This document shows, piece by piece, positions 54,316 to 62,061 of a stretch of DNA of 64,000 nucleotides. How positions within the stretch are numbered: position 1 is the first letter of the stretch; each line of letters opens with the position of its first letter. The notes under the pieces were generated by a model. It saw nothing but the letters and a program-made list of their open reading frames with translations, was not told where the DNA came from and ran no database searches. The translations under genes and the position numbers were made by a program. Source of the stretch: CALAED01 sp035765195 (GTDB lineage: Bacteria > Actinomycetota > Actinomycetes > Streptosporangiales > Streptosporangiaceae); NCBI GenBank assembly GCA_035765195.1, contig DASTYC010000038.1, positions 620,001 to 684,000 on the forward strand, given 5' to 3'.

Positions 54316-54543
54316 ATGAAACGATCTCGTGTCTCCGCGCGCCGTATCCTCCCCGGAAGTCCCTTCAACGTCCCGACCGTCGCGCCTCGCGTCGAGCGGT
54401 TCGCCCTGCACGACCGGGTGACCCACGACACGTACGGCCTCGGATTGGTCATCCGTGTCGAAGGCGAGGTCGCCGTCCACGTCGACTTCGGTGCGCGGAC
54501 GGAACGAATCACGGCCCCGTACGCCAAGATGTTCAAGCTCTGA
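54316..54543 (+). CDS. small Tudor/SH3-like conserved protein
   Basis: 75 residues starting MKRSRVSARRILPGSPF. The C-terminal part (FALHDRVTHDTYGLGLVIRVEGEVAVHVDFG...) resembles the short beta-barrel module at the end of UvrD/PcrA helicases, and similar small proteins are common in actinomycetes (from memory). The ATG 54316 lacks a Shine-Dalgarno; a TACTGG-like -10 lies just upstream, so it may be leaderless. Possibly interacts with RNA polymerase or nucleic acid; not shown. Confidence 0.6.
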   Translation: MKRSRVSARRILPGSPFNVPTVAPRVERFALHDRVTHDTYGLGLVIRVEGEVAVHVDFGARTERITAPYAKMFKL

Positions 54544-54586
54544 GCCTCGGAGTCTGGGTGAGCTCCCAGAACCGCCCGTGACGGGG

Positions 54587-54764
54587 CTACAGCGCGTCTA
54601 CTTAGAGCTGATCGACGAATACACCCTGGCCCACCTACCCGGTCCTGGTGGGCGGCGGCACGCCGCTCTTCACGGCGCTGGACAGCTGGGTGAACCTGAA
54701 CCTGGTGGAGACGCGGACGTTTCCCGGCGGCGTGGTGCTGACTCGTTACGAGACGAGGCGATGA
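54587..54764 (+). pseudogene. RibD/dihydrofolate reductase-like C-terminal remnant
   Basis: Translation gives LIDEYTLA in one frame, then, after a one-frame shift near 54640, PVLVGGGTPLFTALD, NLNLVETRTFPGG and VVLTRYETRR with a stop at 54762-54764. These are the last strands of RibD C-terminal/DHFR-like reductases. The rest of the gene is missing and the frame is broken, so it is a decayed fragment. Its end overlaps the stop of the minus-strand alpha-xylosidase. Confidence 0.7.
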
Positions 54765-57070
54765 GCGGTCAAGCGGTTGCCGGTCGCGTGCAGAAGCGTG
54801 CCTTGTTCGTGCGGTTCCATCGTGCCGCCGAGCACCGACGCCATCTCGCGGACGCCGACGAGCAGCAGTCGCCATTCCCCGGGGGCGCCGTGGCGTTCCG
54901 CGTGGACGGCGCCGCCCCGCCGCGTCACCGTGAAGGTGGTGCGGGGCGTCCCATCGGGCGAGGGGATCGTGACCGTGACCGGGCGGTCCTCTGCCAGTTC
55001 GTACGCCCGCAGGGTGACGCCCGCGTCGTAGTCGTAGTCAGGCCGGTTATCGACAGCCCCGACCGGGATCACCGCTCCGGGCCGGACGAGCAGTGGCACG
55101 CTGTCGAAGGCGTGGATCTCCCGCACCCATCTGCCGCCATGTACCGGCTCTCCGGTGAGGAACCTCGTCCATGTGCCCTCGGGCACGTAGTACTCCACTT
55201 GTCCGCCGTTCGTGAGCACGGGCGCGACCAGCAGATCGGAGCCGAGCATGTACTGCCGCTCAAGGTGCGTGCAGGCGGGGTCGCCGGGGAACTCGAGCGG
55301 CATCGCCCGCATCATCGGCACGCCGTCGGTGTGGGCCTCGCGCGCCGCCTCGTACAGATAGGGCATCAGCCGGCACTTGAGCTCGGTGAACGTGCGCAGC
55401 ACATGGACCGACTCCTCGTCGAACAGCCACGGCACTCGGTAGGAATTGTGCCCGTGCAGCCGACTGTGCGACGACAGCAGCCCGAACGCGATCCACCGCT
55501 TGAACAGCTCGGGCCCCGGCGTGCCGATGAAGCCGCCGATGTCGTGGCTCCAGAAGCCGAACCCGGACAAGCCGAGTGACAGCCCGCCGCGCAGGTTCTG
55601 CGCCATCGCCTCGAACGTGCACTCGCAGTCACCGCCCCAGTGAACGGGGAAGCGCTGCCCTCCGGCGGTGGCCGCTCGCGCGAACACAACGGCCCCGCCC
55701 TGGCCGAACCTGCCGCGCAGCAGCTCGAAGACGCACTCGTTGAACAGGTACGAGTAGTAATTGTGCATCCGCTCGGGGTCAGAGCCGTCGAAGTAGACGA
55801 CGTCGGTCGGTATCCGCTCGCCGAAGTCGGTCTTGAAACAGTCGACGCCCATGTCGAGCAGTGCCTCCAGCTTCGCCGTCCACCAGTCGCGGGCCGCAGG
55901 GTTGGTGAAGTCGACCACGGCCAGCCCCGGCTGCCACAGGTCCCACTGCCACACGTCCTGGTCTGGCCTCTTGAGCAGGTAGCCTTTCGCCCTGCCTTCG
56001 GCGAACAGCGGAGAGCGCTGCGCGACGTACGGGTTGATCCACAGGCAGATCCGCAATCCACGCTCTTTCAACCGGGCGAGCATGCCGCGCGGGTCTGGAA
56101 AGGTGCGCGGGTCCCACGCGAAATCGCACCACTGGAATTCCCGCATCCAGAAGCAATCGAAATGGAACACCGACACTGGCAGGTCGCGCTCGCGCATTCC
56201 GTCCACGAACTCCGTTACAGTCTCCTCGTCGTAGGAGGTGGTGAAGGAAGTGGACAGCCACAGGCCAAAGGACCAGGCGGGCGGCAGCGCCGGACGCCCG
56301 GTGAGCGCGGTGAACTTGCGCAGGACTTCCTTCGGCGTCGGCCCATAAATGACGAAGTATTGCAGCGACTGATCGCGGACGCTGAACTGCACCCGGGAAA
56401 CGGCCTCCGACGCCACTTCGAACGCCACCTTGCCCGGGTGATTAACGAAGATTCCGTATCCGGCATTCGTCAGATAGAACGGCACGCACTTGTATGACTG
56501 CTCGGTGCTGGTACCGCCGTCGGCGTTCCAACTGTCGATGCTCTGCCCGTTCTTCACCATGGGGCCGAAACGTTCGCCGAGCCCGTACACGAAATGATCG
56601 GCACCGAGGTCGAGCTGCTCTCTTATGTAATGCGAGCCGTCGCCGGTCTCGATGAAAGCCGTGGACTTCGCCCTACTCGCGGTGAGCCTCCGGTCACCGG
56701 CGCGGAATTCCACCCGCCATGGCGTGCCCCGGCTCACATGCGCGGAGAGTGCGCCTGCCGCGAGGACGGCCTCGTCCCCCGCCACATGGACGAGACCTTT
56801 CGCCCCGTCAGAGGCGGTCACCGGGAATTCGGGGCGGCGTGGATCGCCTCCGTCCAGGTGCGTGATCGTGACAGCGATGACGTCCGCCATCGGTGCGGTG
56901 AACGTCAGCGTCACCAACGGACCTGCGAGCAGATCCGTGCGGTCGCGAATCGGCCACACCACGCCATAGACGGTCAGCAAGCCGGGACCACTCTCGACGT
57001 CGAACACTTCGACGGGGGACTGAGACTGGACGCCCGGCCGCATCATCCAATAACCGTCGGTGAATTTCAT
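54746..57070 (-). CDS. yicI: GH31 alpha-xylosidase (YicI-like)
   Basis: 774 residues from ATG 57070, chosen because MKFTDGYWMMRPGV matches the start of YicI; an in-frame ATG at 57163 would add 31 residues with a basic then hydrophobic stretch. The nucleophile Asp is in CFKTDFGERIP and the acid/base Asp in HWGGDCECTFEAM, with the GH31 phrases FHFDCFWM and GLWLSTSFTTSYDEE. It releases alpha-xylosyl (or alpha-glucosyl) residues. It is divergent from the microcin C-like cluster, whose second enzyme is a glycosyltransferase, so a link in prodrug processing is possible but unproven. Confidence 0.88.
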   Translation of the reverse strand: MKFTDGYWMMRPGVQSQSPVEVFDVESGPGLLTVYGVVWPIRDRTDLLAGPLVTLTFTAPMADVIAVTITHLDGGDPRRPEFPVTASDGAKGLVHVAGDEAVLAAGALSAHVSRGTPWRVEFRAGDRRLTASRAKSTAFIETGDGSHYIREQLDLGADHFVYGLGERFGPMVKNGQSIDSWNADGGTSTEQSYKCVPFYLTNAGYGIFVNHPGKVAFEVASEAVSRVQFSVRDQSLQYFVIYGPTPKEVLRKFTALTGRPALPPAWSFGLWLSTSFTTSYDEETVTEFVDGMRERDLPVSVFHFDCFWMREFQWCDFAWDPRTFPDPRGMLARLKERGLRICLWINPYVAQRSPLFAEGRAKGYLLKRPDQDVWQWDLWQPGLAVVDFTNPAARDWWTAKLEALLDMGVDCFKTDFGERIPTDVVYFDGSDPERMHNYYSYLFNECVFELLRGRFGQGGAVVFARAATAGGQRFPVHWGGDCECTFEAMAQNLRGGLSLGLSGFGFWSHDIGGFIGTPGPELFKRWIAFGLLSSHSRLHGHNSYRVPWLFDEESVHVLRTFTELKCRLMPYLYEAAREAHTDGVPMMRAMPLEFPGDPACTHLERQYMLGSDLLVAPVLTNGGQVEYYVPEGTWTRFLTGEPVHGGRWVREIHAFDSVPLLVRPGAVIPVGAVDNRPDYDYDAGVTLRAYELAEDRPVTVTIPSPDGTPRTTFTVTRRGGAVHAERHGAPGEWRLLLVGVREMASVLGGTMEPHEQGTLLHATGNRLTAHRLVS

Positions 57071-57123
57071 CGGCCAGATCATAGGCATGATGACCAGCGA
57101 CGTGGATGCCGCCGCCAGCGGCA

Positions 57124-57173
57124 CGCCATTCTTGCGCCAGAATCGCCGCCCAGAATAGGGCATTGAATGACCC
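57124..57173. promoter_or_regulatory. candidate promoter/operator region of the peptide operon
   Basis: CGCCA repeats at 57124-57128 and 57135-57139 with an 11-bp period, the spacing used by SARP activators. A near-palindrome, GGGCATT-G-AATGACCC (57158-57173, one extra base), follows 26 bp before the peptide ATG. No consensus -10/-35 pair stands out. The repeats differ from the TTGACG pair at the exporter promoter, so support is weak. Confidence 0.3.
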
Positions 57174-57198
57174 GTACTACATGGAAGGAGCGGACCAC

Positions 57199-57264
57199 AT
57201 GGTGAAGGTCAGCGAAGAGCCCCTGCGCGTCGGCAGCGTCATCGCCTCCGGCGGCGGGAACTGA
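57199..57264 (+). CDS. precursor peptide ending in Asn (MccA-like)
   Basis: 21 codons from ATG 57199 (GAAGGAG about 8 nt upstream); an in-frame ATG at 57181 would give 27. The peptide begins MVKVSEEPLR and ends ASGGGN. Microcin C precursors end in Asn, which the E1-like MccB adenylates; the next gene encodes such an enzyme. Gly-rich then Asn at the end is a flexible, accessible tail. A perfect hairpin follows the stop, as in microcin C operons. Too short for automated gene finders. Function is inferred from length, C-terminus and context. Confidence 0.65.
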   Translation: MVKVSEEPLRVGSVIASGGGN

Positions 57265-57275
57265 AAACAGGCTGC

Positions 57276-57297
57276 GCGGCCCGCGAACGCGGGCCGC
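57276..57297 (+). terminator. perfect 9-bp hairpin between peptide gene and mccB-like gene
   Basis: GCGGCCCGC (57276-57284) and GCGGGCCGC (57289-57297) with a GAAC loop, 12 nt after the peptide stop and 20 nt before the mccB-like ATG. No T-tract. In microcin C operons an intercistronic hairpin makes a short, abundant mccA mRNA while some transcripts read through; this one is placed for the same purpose. Confidence 0.7.
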
Positions 57298-57317
57298 TCG
57301 GCCGGAGAAGGAGGCCG

Positions 57318-58409
57318 ATGCTCGCCGACCCGCAGTGGCGGCCGCGCCTGCGAGACAGCATCATCGTGCAGCGCGACGGTGATGAGTTGCTGTTCCTCTT
57401 CAGCGCGAACCGGACAGTGAAACGGTTCGCCGTGAACGAGGTGGCACTGCGGCTGCTGCCGCTCCTCGACGGCACCCGCACGCTGACGGACCTCTACGAG
57501 TTGGCCTCGCCCGAGGAATTGCGACCAATTCTCGACGTCCTGCGCGAGGAGCGCATTCTCAGCGGCACCAGCGACATCGCCGCCGACGCCGCCGACGCGC
57601 TCGGCTCCGTCCAGGCCGACCACTACGACCGCCAGCTCCGCCTTTTCCAGGACTTTTGCGACGAGGGCCTGTCCGACCTTCCAGGGGGCGTGGACCTGCA
57701 GCGGGCGCTTGGCGCGGCCACCATCGCCGTCTGCGGCGCGGGCGGTCTTGGCAGCTGGGTCCTGCACTCTCTCGCCGCGGCGGGGACCGGTACGATCCGC
57801 GTATGCGATTTCGACCGCGTCGAGCCATCCAACCTCACCCGTCAGGTGCTCTTCGCGGCCACCGACGTCGGCCGGCCCAAGACGGAGGCCGCCGCCGAGC
57901 GCCTGCGCACCATCAACCCCCATATCGCCGTCGAACCCATCGAGCGGAAGATCACCTGCCCGGATGACCTGGAGGACGTCGTCGCCGGCGTTGACCTGCT
58001 CGTCAACTGCGCCGATCAACCAGACCCGATCGCACTCGCCACCGTCGTCTCCGCCGCCTGTCAACCCACTGTCCCGCACATCATGGGTGCTTCGTACGCC
58101 TACCACGTAGGCATCCTCGGTACCACGATCATTCCCGGGAAGACAGCCTGCTGGGAGTGCGTTCGCACCGAGACGCTCGCCGACCACGGGCGGGACCGCG
58201 CGGTCACGTACATCTCCAGGCGAGAGCGTGCCGGGGTGGCCGGCCCACTCAGCGGTATGGTCGGCAACCTCCTGGCTTGGGAGGCGATCCGCGTGCTCAC
58301 CGGGCTCCCGCCCGCGTTGTCCGACCGGTGGGTCGAGTTCGACTACTGGCCGCTGCGCGTACAGGAACGACCCGTCCCCAGGCGCCCTGGCTGCCCGGTG
58401 TGCGGATGA
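57318..58409 (+). CDS. MccB-like E1/ThiF-family adenylating enzyme
   Basis: 363 residues (E. coli MccB is about 350). The first ~85 residues resemble the winged peptide-clamp/RRE domain (IIVQRDGDELLFLFSANRT, then RFAVNEVALRLLPLLDGTRTL). The E1 core follows: GAGGLGSWVLHSL (about 136-148), DFDRVEPSNLTRQVLF (about 158-173), then zinc cysteines CWEC (about 277) and CPVC at the C-terminus. GGAG lies about 6 nt before the ATG. It probably activates the C-terminal Asn of the preceding peptide with a nucleotide. A ThiF-type heterocycle-partner role is the alternative. It overlaps the glycosyltransferase start (ATGA). Confidence 0.85.
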   Translation: MLADPQWRPRLRDSIIVQRDGDELLFLFSANRTVKRFAVNEVALRLLPLLDGTRTLTDLYELASPEELRPILDVLREERILSGTSDIAADAADALGSVQADHYDRQLRLFQDFCDEGLSDLPGGVDLQRALGAATIAVCGAGGLGSWVLHSLAAAGTGTIRVCDFDRVEPSNLTRQVLFAATDVGRPKTEAAAERLRTINPHIAVEPIERKITCPDDLEDVVAGVDLLVNCADQPDPIALATVVSAACQPTVPHIMGASYAYHVGILGTTIIPGKTACWECVRTETLADHGRDRAVTYISRRERAGVAGPLSGMVGNLLAWEAIRVLTGLPPALSDRWVEFDYWPLRVQERPVPRRPGCPVCG

Positions 58410-59683
58410 GGGTCCTCATCCCCGCTGAGGGCACCCGCGGCGAGCTACAGCCCTGCCTCGCACTGGCCAAGGCTCTGGACGAGGCCGGGCACGAAGCCGT
58501 CATCGCCGCTTTCAGCAGGTCCAACGAGTACGCCCGAGACTACGGCCCCTACGTGATAGCGCTCGGGGAGCACGGCCCGATCACGCCGATGAATGACATC
58601 GGCCCCAAGATCACTCGCGGTGGGGTTCGCGGCATGCTCGCCAGGGTCGAGTTGGCCCGCGTACTGCGGCCCGCCCTCCTCGAAGTACTCGACGAACTGT
58701 GGGAAGTCGCCGCCAAGGGCGCAGATCTGGTGCTCTGCCTGCCCGGCATCATGGGCGGGCACCACCTCGCCGAACGCCTCGGCGTGCCTGGCGTCGCCAT
58801 GATGCTGGCGCCCCTCTACGTGCCGCGTTCCGACCTGCCCAATCCGCTGCTGCGCCGCCGGGTGCCCGGGCGGCTGAACCGCGGCACGTACGTGTTGTCG
58901 CGGGGGCTGGCCCTGCCGTACCAGAGCACCATCGACGCCTGGCGAGAGCGCACGCTCGGCCTGCCGCACCGTCCAGGGCAACGCGACCCACTGCGCCGGC
59001 CCGACGGCCGACCCGCTCCCGTGCTCAATGCCTACAGCCGCCACGTGGTCCCGGCCGCACCGGACGCCGGCCCGCATGTGTTCACGACCGGCTTCTGGCT
59101 GCCTGGCGTCCCAGAACGCTGGCGGCCGCCGCCGGACCTGGACACGTTCATCGCCGGCGGCGAGCCGCCGGTTTACGTCGGATTCGGCAGCATGCACGGA
59201 CATCGCCCCGACCAGGCATGGCACACCGTGCTCACCGCCCTGCGACAGCTGTCCGTACGCGCTGTCGTGTCGACCGGCTGGGGCGGACTGCGGCCCCAGG
59301 GAACGGAACAGGACGACGTGTACGTCGTCGGCGACGTGCCGCACGCGTGGTTGTTCCCGCGCATGGCGGCCGTCGTGCACCACGGTGGCGCGGGCACCAC
59401 GGCGACAGCCCTCGCCGCCGGTGTCCCGCAAGTCATCTGCCCGTTCTTCTTCGACCAGCCGTTCTGGGGCGAGCGCATGCACCATCTGGGCGTCGCGCCG
59501 CGCCCGCTGCCGATGCGCTCGCTCACCGCCCCGGCCCTGGCGGACGCCATCGGCAGGGCACTCACCGCCGACCGTGCCCGGCAGGCCGCACGTCTGGGCG
59601 AACTCGTATCCGCCGAGGACGGCACCGCCACCGCGGTAGCCCAACTCGAACGCCTGGTTCAGCGCGGCGGCTCCAGCACGTAA
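58406..59683 (+). CDS. GT1-family (UGT-like) glycosyltransferase
   Basis: 425 residues. The N-terminal Rossmann domain begins MRVLIPAEGTRGELQPCLALAKAL, and the C-terminal donor domain has VYVGFGSM, VGDVPHAWLFPRMAAVVHHGG and GAGTTATALAAGVPQ (part of the PSPG-like HHGGAGTT motif, about residue 325), then PFFFDQPFWG. Such enzymes move a sugar from an NDP donor to small molecules or peptides. It overlaps the mccB-like gene by 4 bp, so it very likely acts on the same product. It overlaps the convergent SARP gene by 25 bp. Confidence 0.88.
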   Translation: MRVLIPAEGTRGELQPCLALAKALDEAGHEAVIAAFSRSNEYARDYGPYVIALGEHGPITPMNDIGPKITRGGVRGMLARVELARVLRPALLEVLDELWEVAAKGADLVLCLPGIMGGHHLAERLGVPGVAMMLAPLYVPRSDLPNPLLRRRVPGRLNRGTYVLSRGLALPYQSTIDAWRERTLGLPHRPGQRDPLRRPDGRPAPVLNAYSRHVVPAAPDAGPHVFTTGFWLPGVPERWRPPPDLDTFIAGGEPPVYVGFGSMHGHRPDQAWHTVLTALRQLSVRAVVSTGWGGLRPQGTEQDDVYVVGDVPHAWLFPRMAAVVHHGGAGTTATALAAGVPQVICPFFFDQPFWGERMHHLGVAPRPLPMRSLTAPALADAIGRALTADRARQAARLGELVSAEDGTATAVAQLERLVQRGGSST

Positions 59684-60435
59684 CGGCCCGTCAGGATCTT
59701 CTGGTGCACCCGCTGGAGCTCCGGCCCGGGTTCCAGCCCGAACTCCCGCACGAACATCGCCCGCACCCTCCGATACGCAGCGACCGCGTCCACCTGGCGG
59801 CCTGTGACATAGAGCGCCTGCATGAGGTGCTTCCACAGCCGCTCGCGCAGCGGGTGCTGCTCCACCAGCGTGCGCAACTCGCCGACCAGCCCCGCGTGCC
59901 GCCCCAGCCGCAGGTCGATCTCGATCCGGCTCTCCAGCGAGGCCAGGCGCAGCTCGTCGAGCCTGATGGCCTCCGCCCTGATCATCGGCGTCGGCGGCAC
60001 GCTCGCGAACGCCGGTCCGCGCCACAGCATCAGAGCCTCGCTCAGCAGTGCCGACGCCCGCTCGAACTTCCCCGCGGCCTCGGCATCACGAGAGCGCGCC
60101 ACTAGCACCTCGAACATGCCGGAGTCGACCTGCGCGGCCACGACCTGGAGAGCGTAACCGGCTACCCGCCCTTGGAGCAGCCGCTTGCCGTCGTCCGAGA
60201 CCACCGACAGCGTCCGGCGCAGCCGCAGGATGAGCGAGTGCAGCGTGTTGCGCGCGGTCGCGGGCGCGGCCCCTTCCCATAACTCCTCGATGAGCCGGTC
60301 CGTGGAAACCTCCTGGCCCGCCCGGATCAGCATGACAGCGAGCAGCGCCCGCTGCTTGGCGGCGCGCACCACAACCGAATGGCCGTTACCCTGTGCGGCC
60401 AGCGGACCGAGAATGCCGAAGGTTGGCGCATCCAT
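59659..60435 (-). CDS. SARP-family transcriptional activator
   Basis: 258 residues. The OmpR-like winged helix is at about 1-95 (FGILGPLAAQGNGHSVVVRA, KQRALLAVMLIRAGQEVSTD, RLIEELWEG). The BTAD helical domain (about 100-245) has FEVLVARSRD and LRERLWKHLMQALYVTGRQVDAVAAYRRVR. SARPs switch on antibiotic clusters by binding direct repeats spaced 11 bp that overlap -35 sites; such a repeat lies in the divergent region in front of the exporter. Stand-alone size class (small SARP). Confidence 0.92.
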   Translation of the reverse strand: MDAPTFGILGPLAAQGNGHSVVVRAAKQRALLAVMLIRAGQEVSTDRLIEELWEGAAPATARNTLHSLILRLRRTLSVVSDDGKRLLQGRVAGYALQVVAAQVDSGMFEVLVARSRDAEAAGKFERASALLSEALMLWRGPAFASVPPTPMIRAEAIRLDELRLASLESRIEIDLRLGRHAGLVGELRTLVEQHPLRERLWKHLMQALYVTGRQVDAVAAYRRVRAMFVREFGLEPGPELQRVHQKILTGRYVLEPPR

Positions 60436-60504
60436 GCTGATTCCTCAGCGGAGAAACTAAGAGATTTCGCTCATCAAAGCACGCCGCTAATCACTTTCGC
60501 AAGA

Positions 60505-60543
60505 TTGACGAGATCTTGACGCCAACGCGCCCCCAGTGTTAAA
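60505..60543 (+). promoter_or_regulatory. exporter promoter with SARP-type direct repeat
   Basis: TTGACG occurs at 60505-60510 and 60516-60521, exactly 11 bp apart. The second copy serves as -35, with a -10 GTTAAA at 60538-60543 (16-bp spacer). This is the standard arrangement of SARP-activated promoters. It drives the MFS exporter gene at 60598 and sits divergent from the SARP gene. Confidence 0.65.
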
Positions 60544-60597
60544 CTTCGCAAAACCTCGAAGCGTTTCGATTTTACATCCTCCCGAGCGGCAGAATTC

Positions 60598-61800
60598 ATG
60601 CGATCCGCATTAGCGCTGCTACGAGAGCGGCAATTCTTTCTGCTATGGGGTGGCCAGACCGCGTCCGGCCTGGGCGATGCCATGGTGATCGTCGCATTTA
60701 CGTTCGCGGCACTAGAGATATCCGATTCGCCAGGCTCTCTCGGGCTGGTCCTGACAGTCATGCACCTGGCCAGGACCGGCTGCTATTTCGCCGGTGGGGT
60801 GCTGGGTGACCGCCTCTCCCGGCGGCTCATCATGATCGTCTCGGACACGGCCAGGATGCTGACGCAGGCGGTCACAGCGCTGGTGCTGATCTCCGGTCAG
60901 GCGGCATTGTGGTGGTTGGTTCTGCTCGGAGCGGTTTACGGAGGGCTGGCCGGACTGTTCCGCCCGTCATCGGCCGGGCTGGTCGCACAGATAGTCGAGC
61001 CCGGCAGTCTGCAGGAGGCCAATGCGTTACTCGGCGTGTCCAGGGAGGCCGTCACCATCGCCGGCCCCGCGCTGGCAGCCGTGCTGGTGGCCGCCGCAGG
61101 ACCGGGATGGGTCTTCGCGGTAGACGCGGGAACGTTCGCCGTCAGCATCGCCGCACTGTCCCGCATGCGGCCGGCCGAAGTCCCGGTCGAGCGCGGCGGC
61201 GGCTTCTGGAGCGACGTGTCGAGCGGCCTGCGTGAGGCGTTCCGACACAGGTGGTACGGGGTCAGCCTCTCCGTGCAGCCGCTGTGGACCTTCGCCAATG
61301 CCGTCTTCTCGGTACTCGGTCCCACCATCGCGCTGCACAGCCTCGGCGGCGTAGTCGACTGGGGGCTCATCAACACCGCAGGCGCGGCCGGCGCCGTCGT
61401 CGGCGGGATGCTCGCGCTCAAGGTGGCGTTCCGTCGCCCGCTGGTGGCCGCGAGTGCCGGACGGCTCGGGCTCGGCGTGCTGCTCGCTGCGATGGCCGTC
61501 CCCCTCCCGATCGGACCGGTCGCCGGGGCGGCGCTACTCAGCGGGCTCGGGTGGGCCGTCCACGACATCGCTTGGACGGCCACCGTGCAGCGTCGGATAC
61601 CCGGCAACGCGGTCTCCAGGGCGGTCTCGTACGAGTGGACGGCCGGCCAACTCACGACCACGGCAGGGTTCGCGCTTGCGGGCCCGTTGAGTGCCGCTTT
61701 CGGCACGTCCGGCGTGCTTCTCGCGCTGACGAGTTTGGTCGTGGCCACGTCGCTACTGCCCGCGGCCGTTCCCGCCGTCTTCAGCGTGCAGCATGAATGA
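60598..61800 (+). CDS. MFS exporter of the microcin C-like cluster
   Basis: 400 residues, about twelve membrane helices, with the MFS loop GDRLSRRLIMIVSD between helices 2 and 3 and the opening LLRERQFFLLWGGQTASGLGDAM, as in actinomycete drug/peptide efflux MFS proteins. In microcin C clusters the exporter MccC is an MFS protein that removes the product and gives partial immunity. The ATG 60598 has a weak ribosome site. Position and SARP-type promoter support a role in exporting the cluster product. Confidence 0.85.
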   Translation: MRSALALLRERQFFLLWGGQTASGLGDAMVIVAFTFAALEISDSPGSLGLVLTVMHLARTGCYFAGGVLGDRLSRRLIMIVSDTARMLTQAVTALVLISGQAALWWLVLLGAVYGGLAGLFRPSSAGLVAQIVEPGSLQEANALLGVSREAVTIAGPALAAVLVAAAGPGWVFAVDAGTFAVSIAALSRMRPAEVPVERGGGFWSDVSSGLREAFRHRWYGVSLSVQPLWTFANAVFSVLGPTIALHSLGGVVDWGLINTAGAAGAVVGGMLALKVAFRRPLVAASAGRLGLGVLLAAMAVPLPIGPVAGAALLSGLGWAVHDIAWTATVQRRIPGNAVSRAVSYEWTAGQLTTTAGFALAGPLSAAFGTSGVLLALTSLVVATSLLPAAVPAVFSVQHE

Positions 61801-61911
61801 CCGACAGGGAACACGCGCTGGGTGGACCCAACGCCGGCGAAAGGCAGTGGAGTCAGGGCCGCCACTCGCCGATGGCCTGATATACGCGGTCTGCGCCCGC
61901 GACACCATCGG

Positions 61912-61985
<74 letters not shown>

Positions 61986-62026
61986 GGCAAGCGATGAGCT
62001 TATCGCGCCGCGCGGCGTGGAACGGG

Positions 62027-62055
62027 TGACGCGTAGAGCGACTCGTCGGTAGGGT
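62027..62055 (+). promoter_or_regulatory. leaderless promoter of the LprG-like gene
   Basis: -35 TGACGC (62027-62032), 17-bp spacer, -10 TAGGGT (62050-62055), then 6 nt to the ATG at 62062. Transcription would start at or next to the A of the ATG, and no Shine-Dalgarno is present, so the mRNA is leaderless. Confidence 0.6.
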
Positions 62056-62061
62056 CCCGCT

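Noticed and set aside
57181..57198. ATG at 57181 as the start of the precursor peptide
   Set aside because: The Shine-Dalgarno GAAGGAG lies inside this stretch and is correctly spaced for the ATG at 57199; kept only as an alternative.
57265..57317. The hairpin as a full stop to transcription, making the mccB-like gene separately promoted
   Set aside because: No promoter is seen in the 20 nt after it and the short spacing suits read-through; partial termination fits better.
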